A stretch of DNA of 64,000 bases from Lycium barbarum (Eukaryota > Streptophyta > Magnoliopsida > Solanales > Solanaceae): NCBI RefSeq assembly GCF_019175385.1, contig NC_083344.1, positions 65,410,782-65,474,781 on the forward strand. Reading direction: 5' to 3'. The position numbers and the translations under genes were made by a program. Of the stretch, positions 22,361 through 34,776 are shown piece by piece. The notes beneath the pieces are model-generated. The model saw only the letters and a list, made by a program, of their open reading frames with translations, did no database searches and had not been told where the DNA came from. Numbering within the stretch: the first letter of the stretch is position 1; every line of letters begins with the position of its first letter.

Positions 22361-22738
22361 CACAGTGTGGGTTATGTGGTTTCACGAGGTTTCCTATATA
22401 TATATATAGCCTAATGGCTTATGTATATAAAAGGGTAATATGTTTGAAATGGAAGATGATTTCCTTAAAAGTTTAGTATAAAATTGATAAAGAAATGTCG
22501 GATGAGTATAATGTGTAATAGAACGAGTGGTGCTCGGTGGTTAGGCCCGGGTACCCGTCGCGGCCCCTAGCTGGGTCGTGACAGGGCTGCACGTTCTGCA
22601 ACACATATATCTATATGTTGTGGCCCAGAGATGTTTTATAAGTCTTATGTGATTATGTGGACATTAGCGAATAAACGGCGACTATGAGAAGTGCATAGAG
22701 GTTACTCGTAGAGGTTTGATCATGATGTTGATGTTAAT

Positions 22739-23096
22739 TACCACTAGTCTACGACCAATCGGACAGATGTTACCACCGGGCTAAGTCTGGTTGGGCAGGT
22801 ATGTATTTACCACTGGTCTACGACCAGTTGGGCAGTTATGTATTTACCACCATGCTACGGCCGGTTGGGAAATTATTACCACCATGCTATGGCCGGTTGG
22901 GCAGATATGTATGTATATATTTACCACTGAACTACAGCCAGTCGGGCAGTTACCACTGTGCTACGGCCGGTCGGGCAGTTACCGCTGATCAGTCGAGCAG
23001 TTTTCTCTACCTTTGGGCGATAATCGAATGGGAGGTTATTACCACCAGACTGCAGCTGGTCTGGCAGTTACCACTGATTAGTTGGGCAGTTAGTAT
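22739..23096 (+). repeat. Imperfect tandem repeat of about 28 bp with internal dyad
   Basis: Eight to nine units of the type TTACCACYRNNCTACGRCC followed by RGTYGGGCAG are separated by variable short spacers such as TATGTATT. Each unit holds a short dyad around CGGCCGG or CGACCAG, and the two sides often change together. No other LTR family in the window has this array. Confidence 0.8.
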
Positions 23097-23393
23097 AGGA
23101 TGATTAGTAATATAAAGGCACAATATTGTACATAGATATGGTTAAGCATGCGAGAGTATAAAGAGACATGTATCATATATGGATCGGGTTGCACGCCGCA
23201 ACACATGTTCAGATAATGTTTGATGGTAAGGTAACTAGGACTATGGTAGGGTATACAGACCTAGTAAAGATTGCAAGAAGATTAAGGGGTATGTATACAT
23301 ATGCTAGATTTCCATCGGTAGTTCAGAAATACCAAGTTGATTCTTATTATTCTCATCTTTAGTATTTGGCTATTTTGTTTCACTTTCCGCCTT

Positions 23394-23645
23394 GCATACT
23401 TAGTACATTGCTCGTACTGACATCCCTTTACTGGGGGCGCTGCATTTCATGCCCGCAGGTCTTGAGATACAGCTTGACGGATCTTTCAGTAAGGATACCA
23501 GCTCAGCAGGCAGAGTCGTGGCGCTCTACTTGCTTCAGAGTTGCCTTGTGAGTCAGCATGGCTGTATATGCATTTGCATGGGTATGGCGGGGCACTGTTC
23601 CGGCCACTTTATGTCATGTACTCCTGTAGAGGCTCGTAGACAGAT
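23394..23645 (+). other. Shared LTR terminal module (right arm of N)
   Basis: Hairpin 1 at 23400-23420 is TTAGTAC/GTACTGA with one G-U pair and loop ATTGCTC. Then come TTTCATGCCCGCAGGT and a weaker hairpin 2 region near 23585-23606, followed by CTGTAGAGGCTCGTAGAC. Confidence 0.6.
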
Positions 23646-23906
23646 ATGCACAGTTAGATATCTTATAAATTATCTCGATTTATACTATGTTGTATCATTA
23701 TCATGGATAGCCTTACCAGCACATGCACTAGAGATTAGTTTGAAGACGTAAGTATGTTATCTTTTGGGCTTGTGCCCCTATGTCTTAAAGTACCTTGGTC
23801 TTATGTTGCCTTTCGAGATACAGAAAACGTGAGTTACAGTTTGGTTCGCTCGGTTCCTATAGGGTGCCAAGTGCCAGTCACACCTTACCAAGGTTGGGGT
23901 GTGACA

Positions 23907-24728
23907 TAAAGTTATAAATCATGCCCTTGATGGGCATAGTACCAATCTCGATTTACTTCAGTCCTCTCAATACAAATCTCTTCTTAACAAGAAGGACAAT
24001 CATGTGAATATTTCAATACATCTGGAAATAAAGACGGAAATCAAATATTCCTAGGGATGCCTAATCTAAACAACGAAGTAACCCTCAATGATGATAGCAC
24101 TCCCCATCCAATAATTATTCATTGTTACCCTAGCTACTATTTACACATAGTTTTCGTTAAGTTTTCGAATATACTCATCCAAACTCCGTGTCCGAAGACC
24201 TAATCATGCAATCTCCCGTCAACTCTAAATGTGTGTACGATTCACTAATCAAAGTCTAACTCAAGTAAATCATAACCTACCTCGTTGATGAACAACGAAT
24301 TGAATCCTCATGAATTGCTCGCCTTCCTAACCTTCATCCGAATCCATGAAAGGTAATAGTCGTAGGGAATGGTGGAGAGGAAATAGAAAAGTCTCGTTTT
24401 CTTGGTCTCAAGGGTTTTTCTTTCATATGGGAATCTAATAGCAGCCATTGGGAGTCTTTTATTAAAAAGGAGGGTAAAATAAACTAAGTGACCAAAAATG
24501 CGGTCACTGCCCCGCTTCGACCGCTGCGGCAGTCGTATGTCAGCTATAGCGGTACCGTTATGGCTGTCCGCTTCCTTCCTTGGCCCACAATTTTCTAACT
24601 CTATCCGAAATTGATTTTTCCCACTCTTAATCCTTAAAACACTCCATAGGGCTTATTATTTACGATCCTAGACCTAGATTGGGCATGGGTTCACAAAGTG
24701 TTAAATAACGACCGGACGGGTCGTTACA
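23907..24728 (-). mobile_element. LTR family R, U3 side
   Basis: On the minus strand it begins TGTAACGACCCGTCCGG at 24728, a typical plant LTR start with dyad. It includes the palindrome CGGTACCG (near 24550) and then a TTAATAAAAG TATA-like box (near 24465). The other end is not identified; 17534-17848 is probably its continuation across the N insertion. No coding sequence is present. Whether it is a solo LTR or part of an element is open. Confidence 0.6.
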
Positions 24729-25829
24729 CATGGCCAACACATGATCTTCCTTGTGTTTTTCTCTTATGACGCAAGACCAGCGCATGGCTTGTCTGAGATT
24801 CAGGGATGGGGTTTTTGTGCTCTGGCTTTACGACACATGGCTAGTAAATGAGACCCTTCGGTTGTTAGATTCTGCCTTCAAGTGCTGGAACTTCCTTCCC
24901 AATGTTCAACCAACGTGCACAGCCTCAGAATCAATCACAAACTTCTTGGAATACCCTTCATTGGTCCTTGTTGTACCTATTTATACAAGCATACCAATAT
25001 AAGCTCATATATAATAATTTACATTAAAAACTGCAATTAAAGTGCTAAGAAGTAAAGTGCAAATGACACTAAATCTAGATATTTATGCCAAATATCATTA
25101 AGTTCAAGATTCTTCTTAGGGGAATATTTCTAACCACTTTCTAAGTATTTAATCATGATTCTATAAATTATTTCTAAAGGGTTTCTATAAATGGGTTTAA
25201 AGGGAAATCAACGAAATTGAAGGATCATTTGTGAATACAACTCCATGATATTTAGATTTACTACTAATTAGACTATAGGTAAGAGGAATTTCTATTACAT
25301 TTCCAATTTTATCCTTGGGGTTCAGGGTTCAGGTATTTTGGGTTTGTAGACTAAAGTATAGCAATATGGGTGTGTCAGATTCGTGTGCCCTTGTAGAATA
25401 CTATTTTTACGTTTTTGAACTCCAATTATCGATAAATTATTGTTTTGACCCTCGGGGTTTGGGACGGGGTTTCAGATTGACTTTTGAACATGTATCTCTT
25501 TTATGGTAAAATGGGTATCCTTAGAATCATGTGTTAACGTAGAATTCATACTTTTTAGACCTTGCTCGTTTGGAGATGCTTTAGAAAGGGAAGGCTCAGG
25601 TTTGATTGTTCATGGCACCCGCTCGGCTTTGAGGTAGGTTATGATTTACTCTTTTTGACTCTGATTGGAGGACGTATATAGTTTATAAATGTTGAAGGGG
25701 TATTGGGCATGAAAGGGGGTCCCACCTTAGTGGTTGTGATGAACACTTGGGTCAGTGCTGGTGTATCTGTTTAGGAAACTATTGCATGAAAAACATGTTG
25801 TGATGGGGAATTCATGTTAGGCCTATGGG
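24729..25829. other. Unassigned sequence, partly LTR-like
   Basis: No protein match is recognised on either strand. The part after about 25580 contains GAGGTAGGTTATGATTTACT, which also occurs, inverted, in LTR R (near 24262-24280), so at least that part is probably an R-related LTR in plus orientation. 24729-25100 shows nothing I can name. Confidence 0.4.
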
Positions 25830-26329
25830 GGTCATGCCCCAAACAATGACCTGGGTGAAACACGACACTCGGTGCCTTACTGCATGTGACCGAGCGAGCA
25901 ACATGACTTGCTGAATCATCATGAGGCATAACATGAGCGGAATATAGCATGAAATTTGATGAGATTTTGTAAAACATGAGATCTCATAATAATTTAATGA
26001 AATACTTGTATAAATTATGAATGCGAAAATATCATAAATTGAGCCAAAGATGGCTACACGACTCTGAGTATCTGACATAACTGACTGACTAGTCTATGAA
26101 ATCTCTAATCATGAGTCTTGACTGGAAAACGTACTCGCTGGGATAAGGCACCCACCATACCTTTAAATTCATAACTAATAAAATAAAGATAACTGACTAA
26201 CACCCTGAAAGAGATGGGGCTCACCAATATGCTGATACGTGCAAAGTCCTACTAAGCAGATACGTCGTCCTGTAAATCTGTATATGTATCGTGTAATGCA
26301 GTCCCCCGGACAATAGAAAGGGGACGTAA

Positions 26330-26333
<4 letters not shown>

Positions 26334-26394
<61 letters not shown>
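26334..26394. repeat. (TA)n microsatellite
   Basis: Uninterrupted TA run of about 60 bp inside the 3' LTR of element P. Confidence 0.97.
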
Positions 26395-26395
<1 letters not shown>

Positions 26396-27479
26396 CATGA
26401 GTAAAACATATTAAGTAGGGATAGCATTGCATAACCGACAACATGATATTACCACGTGGGTACGTGGAGTCTGGTACCTCGCTGGACCAGCAGAGCCCCC
26501 ATACGTTGTCAGGGTATAAGGTGGAATGTGTCTGATGGATCCATTCAGTGGAAAATTAAGGAATCGTCCTAACTGGGCGGAGCGATCCTTATCCTATGGT
26601 GGCTAATGTAGTTTCAGGCTATCTGAGCCTTCTCAGTAATTCATGCAACTCCTAAAAACATGAACATGATATAGTTGGCTAAGAAGCCCATAATTTTCGT
26701 GAAATAACTTGTATATAACTTGTAATCATGATTTCACGAAATAACTTGTAACATGGTTTCATGAAATAACTTGTAACATGGTTTCATGAACTAACTTATT
26801 GGCATGTTCTGAAATGATATAACATAAACATGATTTCATATCAAATAGCTTGTAAAACATGGGTTTGAACAATATAGTTACATAATATACTTGCATGAAA
26901 ACGTGTAAAGCATGTAGAGTGTTTTCTTGAAAATGACATGATGATTTATAACTTGCATGTAGGAACCCATGGAATGCAAAGTATGGGTTTTTCATGGATT
27001 ACGGATAGTTCTCAATAATCATAATGATGTATCTAGAACACAATGAAGAATTTATAACAACTTAATACATAATATAATATGGGGCATGGACCTAGGGTTA
27101 TCATGGACACGGTTAGAAACCCTAGTTTTCATAAAGCTTCGTACTTTATGGAAGAAGAAGTGTGGGGAAGAATAATGATGTTCCCACACGTACTTGGTAA
27201 TGCTCCAAACTTGTATTAAAAATCTGTTCTTGGAAGAAGAATCCCAAAGCCTTAGTCTTGAATTCCCTTTAATAGGGTTTTCTTAAAAACCCTAGGTTAA
27301 GAATGATGAATTCTTGATTAGAATCCATGGATACATGTTAGAATTGGCTTAGAAGGCTTAGAATAGGATTACCTTGGTGTTCTTGATGATGGGAAAGGGT
27401 AGGAGGTCGTCCTAGGGCTTGAAGGAAAGAAACAAAATAATGATTTGGATAAATATGGACGAATATATACTGTTCTGGG

Positions 27480-28030
27480 TCGTAAATTATATGGCCACTA
27501 AATATGGTCCGTATTTCATAATATGGGTCTTATTTTCTGGACTGCTCTGTGACTCTTCAGTAAAATGGCCATAACATTTTGTACAGATGTCTGGTTGACC
27601 TCCATAATATACCGTTGAAAAGGTATTTTAAATATCTACAATTTTCATGAAACACGTATCCCCAAATTCGCAATTAATAACGGGGTTATGGTTTCTGGAA
27701 GTAAGACCTTCTACAAACTCACTTGAAAACATGTCCCGAAGAGTGGCTTTCAACTTACTTTGCCCAAAGACTCTTCTTATGACTTGATTAGTTTTCAAAA
27801 TACTTCTTATATTTCCCATATTGATTCCAAAATAGTAGAATTCATTAACTCCTTCCTCAATTACGTCCACAAGTTACAGGTCGTATTCTAAAATATGGTT
27901 TGTATTCCCAAAATACGGTCCGTAATTAACCGTATAATTTCTTGAGCCAATTTCTAGAATGCAAAGTTATTTTGGAAGCCATGTTACAATTTGAAATGCG
28001 GGTCATACACTGAAATATGGTCCGTGTGAT
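27480..28030 (-). promoter_or_regulatory. U3 palindrome region of LTR P
   Basis: Degenerate copies of TACGGTCCGTA and ATATGGTCCGT occur at about 27500, 27515, 27880-27930 and 28015. On the minus strand they precede a TATATA box near 27465. Confidence 0.55.
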
Positions 28031-28147
28031 GGGGCGTAAATCCCTATCTGATAGCTGAAGAGAAATTTCCAATTTCCGCATTCTCTATCTGGTTTTCTAA
28101 GTCTAGAATCATGGTCAAAGCTTGAGTTAAAGGTACGAGGTGTTACA

Positions 28148-28160
28148 ATATCTCCCCCTT
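28148..28160 (-). promoter_or_regulatory. Polypurine tract of element P
   Basis: On the minus strand AAGGGGGAGATAT directly precedes the LTR start TGTAACACC, the usual plus-strand primer arrangement. The adjoining ATTCGAGGACGAATGATCC block is typical of Tekay/Del-type elements. Confidence 0.85.
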
Positions 28161-31134
28161 GGGATCATTCGTCCTCGAATTATAGGTCATGGTTAAGAAT
28201 ATGGCTGGACATGGCTTGAATACATGAACGTGATGAAACATGACATGAAACATAAGAGCTCAACCTGATTACATGGGAACATGGTCATGGATCTTGAGAA
28301 CTGAATGCGTGATTACATGGAAACATGTATATGGGGAACATGAAACTGAGTAGTACCTACATGAATGAGAATCGTGAGACATTTGTCCTCGATTTATGAC
28401 TAGTGGCTATGAATCGCTACTAACTCTGGAATATACAAAATTTATGGCAGGACTTCCTTTATAATTCGGACACTCACGACATTTCTCAAACGTCTCCCGG
28501 CTAACTAAAGTACCAACACAAAACTCACAGGGTATCTTAATACACATGATGTGATATAACGTGAATATTGAATCTTGAATCTTGAATGTGGCTAACATGA
28601 ATACTGAGCTAGCCTGAACACACGGATATTGGCTGAATGATTACATGATTACTATACATGGGGTTTGGAAGAAAATCCATAGGCACGAATGACATAAGTA
28701 CTGGAAATAGGCACGAACATGACATGATTACCTGGGCGTGGGGCGCATGACGTCGGACATAACTACATAAAGAATGGCTGACATGAATACATGAGTGCTA
28801 AATTGTCGGATACATGTAAACATGGATATCATAACATGAGATCTGAATGTCAAAAACATGAAGGTTGAATACTGAGTGCGGTTAGCATCTGAACACTTAG
28901 AGACTTGATCATAGACATTCGTATGGCACCACGATAGACATATAGGCTAAGAGTACGACTTAGGCCTTGAATGAAATCGCACATTAGTGCAAATGAGTCC
29001 GACATGAGTCATAGAATAGAAATAGGGTCCCAACATATAGTGTGAAACTCAAGCATGGCATGACATGAGTACGTCAAATATGAGAAGAGTACTCCCGAAA
29101 ATAAGCACCATAGGGTGCAAGAAAGGAACTCTTGTTGGCTCTAAGACTTAGATGTGAATACCTTGAGCGGATTATAAAGGATTAAAAGGATTAAAAGGAA
29201 AGGAATTCATAGGTACATATCATATTGGACATTTCATTTCAGAGTACAGGCAGGAGATAGGTACATTGAACACGAAAGGACCTAGCTTGGAGCATGCATA
29301 CATGGGAACGTGATTAATACAACATGAAATGTGAACACTCAAATAACATAACATGGGGAAAAAGAACATAAGTAGCACGGCATTTACATGGGTACATGGA
29401 AGATACATATCCTTGTGGGTAGACATGAGTTTGTGAGCATTGGAGTAAGAATAATGCATAAGTGTGACTTGCATAGAGTGAGATCACAAGATCCACCCTC
29501 GAACTTGGGAACATAGAGAAAAGAAAGTACATTACTATTAGAGTTTAGATATAATGAAATAAGGTGATATGGTCCATCCTAGCTTACTCTCATTACTTTA
29601 CATCGTTATCACCTTTATAAGATAGAGTTCGTAGAAGAAGGAATTATTCGGATGAACACTTTGTTTGTCATGAATATAGGACATGAGTGGGAAACCACCT
29701 TGAATATAAACAAGGCGTATGTACGTAGTGAAAGAAAAGGGCATTCTAGTTTTAAAACACTTGTTAGAGGAACATAAGCACGAATCGTATAGAATCGTGG
29801 GTAAGACATCCATCTTGGCTTACTCTCATCATTACTTATCAACATCATTTTCAGAAAGCACTTGGAGACTAGAATGTGGATATGGGTATAAAAGCACCAT
29901 AGATTCGTGGGAGATAAATGTATCTTCTAACTTTGAACATGCGTACAACCTGATGTGCGGATCGTGAAAGAACACTTCCCTTGCATAGTCTACTATCTTA
30001 CGGAGTTTGAATTCTTGTAACTTAAACATAGAGTATAAGGTTCTAACATGGGCATGATATAGGTATGAAATGCATGAGTAGAGTATGTCTGGGTATTGGT
30101 ACTGCAGGGTGTATGAATTACTCTGGAATAAAAAACGTTACGATCTAAAACCTCTTTTGCTCTAAGCTTGATCTCATAACATGTTTACCTAATAGTGATC
30201 TAAACAACGTGACAAGATGATTTCTACATGTTTTATCTTAACTACAGGAAACTGTAACCCCCTTGGCACTTGTCAACTTATGAAAACACAACATCTAAAT
30301 TTGGCATCTTATCATATGATCTCCCCCTTAGTTCAAAAGCTAATGTCTAAAGCCTGTGGATCCCTTAAGATAGCGATGAGTGGTCATCTAATTAAGATAT
30401 CTCTAAGACTATCCCATAAAACTTGTCTTTTTATCTCCTTACCTACCTCCTCTATTACCCATCAAAGTATTATTCTTGTGGCAACTTACTAACACCATGC
30501 CCTTTAATTCAGCCTAAGCCACGTAGACATGTTAGAGCTATTACGAGAGACTCAATATCATCTGATCATATCTTACGGTAGAAAGCTTCCCTCTTTTAGT
30601 TACATACATAGTCATACTAAAATAGGTCTACATCCTCAAAGGAAAATTTAAAATACCCTACACTGAACTTAGTTACTATTCTCAATTAACACTTGTTAGC
30701 ATTATGTTCTCTGATTCTGTCCCGAATGATAAAGTGAAACGTAGATTATTTCTAACTTCCCTCATCATCTAACCCTATTCTGTGGTTGTATACTATATCT
30801 TCTATCCTATAGACATGAATCACAGATAGGGAACTTTTGTGAGTCTTAAATGAGAAATTGGAACAACTAACCCCAAACTCCCATACACTTTCAAAATTAT
30901 ATCATACTATACACATCGGGGATAAATACTTAATCATATAACCTAAGAGGGGATTGTCATATCTTTTATCTCATAGTAATATCTGCTTCTTGTAGTAACT
31001 TACTAACGTCATAATCTCTAGGTTTGATCTGAATAAGCTTACATAATTTAAACTATACCAAGAAATTTAATATCATTTGCTCGTGGTTTTCTTATCGTAC
31101 TCAGTCCCTTCTTAGTCATGTGCATAGTTCATAT

Positions 31135-31193
<59 letters not shown>

Positions 31194-31863
31194 TTGAAAA
31201 AGTCGAGACTTTCTAGTATTACGGGTGGTTTGCTCTTAGGCTATTTCCTGCTCAAAACTACCGTGGACAGTTTACGCCTGTTACGGTTAACTTCCTAATA
31301 TGTTACCTTGTAGGGTCTTAAATCTGAACAATGATCCTTATACTATAGCTCCATGGTCAAAGAATCCAAATAAACTTACTCTGTAAGGTATATAACCTAC
31401 GTGCACTATCATATCCAAATTTGTCTTTAAAATGGTACTATCACCTGAGAAACACACCATGAACTATTTGGCAAGTCTTGGGCCTCGAATTTCCTTCTCG
31501 CCGCTTACACATTCGATGCGTTCAGAATTCGATGGAAAAAGAATGTTACTTACTGCTCTAAGCTTCATGGCACGAGTTAGAATAATTCCTAATGACTCCA
31601 TCTGAAAGCAACACATCGATAATGATTAGATTTACATCTTCCTCATCCATTGAGATGAGGCGTATTCGGTAGAACGGGAAACAACACACGAGTCCGAGTG
31701 ATTTCTGAGAACATAGCTCTATTGCACGATCTAGAGTTGAAAGAAGTGAGATAATCTTAAATGTCTTGGTGGTCAACTATTTATATGTGTGGTGCGCACA
31801 CACATATAAAAGTGACCCCACTGGACATGGTTTCATAGACTCCCTAAGACACTTGAACCTAGT
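28161..31863 (-). mobile_element. Non-coding interior of element P (LARD-like)
   Basis: About 3.7 kb between the polypurine tract and the primer binding site hold no gag, pol or env similarity in any frame. LTRs, primer binding site and polypurine tract are all present, so P has the layout of a large retrotransposon derivative that would depend on proteins from relatives. The plus strand is rich in ACATGA-type repeats. A second polypurine-like block (GATCTCCCCCTTAG, 30316-30329) and a TA array (31137-31191) are inside. The leader-like part near 31690-31850 resembles leaders of elements A and B, but no ATG gag start follows. Confidence 0.7.
31137..31191. repeat. (TA)n microsatellite
   Basis: Uninterrupted TA run of about 55 bp in the interior of element P. 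Confidence 0.97.
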
Positions 31864-31875
31864 GCTCTGATACCA
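31864..31875 (-). promoter_or_regulatory. Primer binding site of element P (iMet tRNA type)
   Basis: On the minus strand this is an exact TGGTATCAGAGC, 5 bases from the LTR end at 31881. Confidence 0.92.
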
Positions 31876-31880
31876 AGCTT

Positions 31881-32211
31881 TGTCACGCCCCGAACCATGG
31901 CCTGGGCTAAACACAGCACTCGGTGCCTTACTGCATGTGACCGAGCGAACCACATGGTTTGCTGATCATCACGAGGCATAACATGAGCGGAATATAACAT
32001 AAAATGTGATGAGCTTTTATAAAACATGAGATGTCATAATAATTTCATGAAATACTTGTATAAATCATGAATGCGGAAATATCATAAATTGAGCCAAAGA
32101 TGGCAACACGACTCTGAGTATCTGACATAACTGACTGACTAGTCTATGAAACCTCGAATTATGAGTCTTGACTGGAAAACGTACTCGCTGGGATAATGCC
32201 CCCAGCATACC
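31881..32211 (-). mobile_element. 5' LTR of element P, truncated by the Ogre LTR
   Basis: It starts TGTCACGCCCCG and matches 25830-26160. It stops at 32211, where a TGTTGACACC LTR begins. In the 3' LTR the matching position continues with TTTAAATTC, so the interruption is an insertion. The target duplication would be ATACC (32207-32211). Confidence 0.88.
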
Positions 32212-34776
32212 TGTTGACACCTCATTTTTGACCTCTCGTAATTTACTTTACTTACTCAGGGTCCTTGGATAATAAATAAGATAATTTTGCACACTCGCAG
32301 AGATTTCTGAATAATTTTAAACAATTATTCAGGTTAACATATTTACTCCCATAAATTAATAGGGGCACTGTCGAAGCTTTATTAATTATTCAGAAATTTA
32401 TCAGCATTTTACAGTACTTTCTATAATTCCCCCGGCAGCTGATGCAATTTCAAATAATTGTTCATTTAATTTAGGAAAAATCAAGAAAGTTAGATAAAAG
32501 GCATCTTCATTTATTTTTTTTATCCAAAGGACTTGAGTAATTAAAAGAATTTGCTAGTTTTACCCCTCGAACTTTGAATTATTGCTGTATAGGCATGTTT
32601 ATGCCACTTATGGCAAAATTATTTTTAATTATGATTTTTTGTCCTATTTATTATTATTGTGCATTAATGACCACCTCATGGTTCAATACAGCTGGGGTTA
32701 ATGTTACAAATTTCAGAATTCTGGACGGCCTTAATTGAAATGTCCAAGTCATGGACAGATTAACTCAGGACGTTGATGCGAATTAGTCTTAATTGGTTAA
32801 ATTAAATACCAGAGTAAGGCTATGCTTGCAAATAATTAATTGCGAGAATATTTATGCAATTATTTACAAATATTGACTGTAATTACAATCTTTATTTACT
32901 GAAAGGTCAATTTGAGGTTTTTTCTGCAAAAGTGGGTTTCAAAACTCTTCTTTTTAAAATTTCATTACGTATTCAACCACCCTTATTTTAAGTGTTTCCT
33001 TTTATGATTACGTACTTTGAGTAACAGTCTTTGTTATTGAATTTTTTTTCCTATAAGCGTATATACACTTGATATGTGCGCGTATACATGCAAAATATAC
33101 AAAAGGGGTCAGATTTTGAAAAAATATAGGGCCAGGTCCAGCCCACAAAGGGGCTGACCCGGCCCAAGCTGTAATATAATATTCCCTCAGTATATCAATA
33201 GCATAAGGGGGGCCTTCATGTTATTTTAGAGGAGGGCTAGGGTGAAACCCTTGCCACCTCCCTACTCCCTCACCCCTCTACCCTCCTTCCCCCCTCCTCC
33301 GATCCCGTTCGAGTCAAATCGTCGATACTGTGCTCCCACCAATGTAGTGACATCGTTGGGTGGTTGAAAGAGGATGAATCATTTAAGGCTTCGTCCTTTT
33401 TCCTCTGGTTTTGCTCGATTTTTCATCTAAATAGCCCCTTAAGGTACGATTCGTACTCTAAGTCTTTTTTTTTTTACTTCATTTACAGTTGTAAGGAGCA
33501 TTTGTGGCCATTGATGGGCATGAATCTTGAATCTGAACCCTTCCTTTTGTGATCTGGGCTTGAAACTATGAAGTCCCACACAGTTGCTTTAGATTTTGAG
33601 TGCATCCCTTTCACGAGTAAAAGAGGTCAGATTTTGAAAAGGGTTAAAAAATTAGAGATATAAAAATTCTCCAAGTTGATTTTTTTTTTAGTTTTTCTTA
33701 AGGTTATTTTGATTTGCTCGAAAACCTAGTCTAAAATCTTGGTTTTATTTTATTTTGGTTTCTGGGCTCTTTTGTTTGGAGAGGAAAGTCTTCTCAAATC
33801 CACGTTTGGTCTTGGCCGTGCCCAAAAAAGGTAATATTCATTTTGTTTGTTGCCTTCCTTTTAATTCTTGTCAATTTTGCTTTCATTTGTTTATTTTTGA
33901 ATGGTTTGTTATTAGTGATAAGTAGTTGTTTCCAGCATTAATTATTATGGTAATTTATTAGCTTAACTAAGGCTTGACATGATGAATGTAGACAGTAGAT
34001 GAGTGTTGTTAGTTTGATTATATCATGTGTGACATTTGTTCCACTCTTATGGGGTCAGTTATGTTTTAAAGACAACCTAGTTTGATATGCTTTCATTTGG
34101 CTTGTTCTTGAATGGTATGTTGTTAGCAATAGATAATGGTTTTTTAGCTTTAGTTGTTATGGTAATTTCCTTCAATTAAAGTTTGGTGGTAATAGGATAA
34201 ATGTGGGTAGCAGGCAGTGTTGTTGGTTTGATTATGCTGGTAGAAGGAGTTCATCTCTATATCATGGGTGGAGTGCCTGTTTTTCTTTAAGCTTAGGATA
34301 AAAAATGAATTAGTTTAGTTGAGATATTGGTTGAGGTTTTGTTAGATAATGGTATGGATGAGTAACATAATAGGTTAAAGGGGGAAGGGAGTGGTTAGTT
34401 ACTTTGGTTGAATGAGAAGAAGGTTGAAATGAGCTTGTAGTGACAATTATGATCTCAGCCTGATCCTGATGGATCTTTTTAAGATTAAAATGATCAGTAA
34501 GGGTATATAACATGGTCCAGTGTTGGTATATGTCTATAGAATGAGTCCTACTTGTTGTCGAAAGGAGAAGGGCCATGTGGAAGAAAGTGAATTTTGAAAA
34601 GAAGGATGTGATAGCTTATCTGTCTTCCCTGTTTGTTCCTTTGTGAAACATGTGAGCCTTTTGCTCAGAATTTGATCATTTGCACCTAATGCTAGTCTCT
34701 TGTCTGGAAAATCCTATCTGTTTGTTCAAGCTGTCTTCATCATGTATATTATTGATACCATGTTTTGGTCTCTTGT
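32212..34776 (+). mobile_element. Ogre/Tat-type LTR, part 1
   Basis: It starts TGTTGACACCTCATTTTTGA, a frequent Ogre/Tat LTR start in asterids as I know it. It continues after a solo LTR insertion at 37591 and ends at 41222, where a tRNA-Arg-type primer binding site follows. Without the inserted solo LTR the LTR is about 6.2 kb, in the range known for Ogre elements. No coding region is supported here. 33200-33300 is C-rich and 33460-33475 is T-rich. Confidence 0.75.

Larger units (their letters stand above)
20018..22583 (+). mobile_element. Solo LTR, family L (2566 bp), with perfect target duplication
   Basis: It runs from TGTTACACCTCGG to GGTCGTGACA. The 5 bp before it (20013-20017, GGGCT) equal the 5 bp after it (22584-22588, GGGCT), and no primer binding site or gag follows, so this is a solo LTR left by LTR-LTR recombination. 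It gives the full sequence plan of the family: U3 palindromes (20235-20510), leader, 54-bp repeats (21777-21935) and terminal module (22127-22360). It serves as the reference for the partial LTR of element B and the inverted LTR of element A. Confidence 0.93.
22584..23906 (+). mobile_element. LTR family N, downstream part (includes right inverted arm)
   Basis: It continues the LTR interrupted at 20017; the 5 bp GGGCT are the duplicated target of the solo LTR. It ends GGGGTGTGACA at 23906. The last 764 bp are the right arm of the inverted repeat with 17849-18612. After the end, TAAAG (23907-23911) matches TAAAA (17844-17848) at four of five bases. No primer binding site or gag follows. It includes a hairpin-forming tandem repeat (22739-23096) and the terminal module (23394-23645). 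Confidence 0.8.
25830..28147 (-). mobile_element. 3' LTR of non-coding element P (2318 bp)
   Basis: The left end should read TGTCATGCCCC but starts GG. The right end is GAGGTGTTACA at 28147. The first 335 bp repeat directly at 31881-32211, with roughly 30 differences by eye, giving the two LTRs of one minus-strand element. On the sense strand the LTR is preceded by a polypurine tract (28148-28160), so this copy is the 3' LTR. It holds a TA array (26334-26394), degenerate TACGGTCCGTA palindromes (27480-28030) and AGTATATATTC just downstream of them on the sense strand. Confidence 0.85.

Noticed and set aside
22739..23096. CRISPR-like array
   Set aside because: Units are imperfect, spacers are not unique sequences of equal size, and the context is an LTR in plant DNA.
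24751..25002. Open frame of 83 codons as a host gene fragment
   Set aside because: No recognisable domain, no neighbours, and it lies between LTR fragments.
30316..30329. Second polypurine tract inside element P as a hidden LTR border
   Set aside because: The adjoining sequence does not match the P LTR start or end, so I note it only as polypurine-like.
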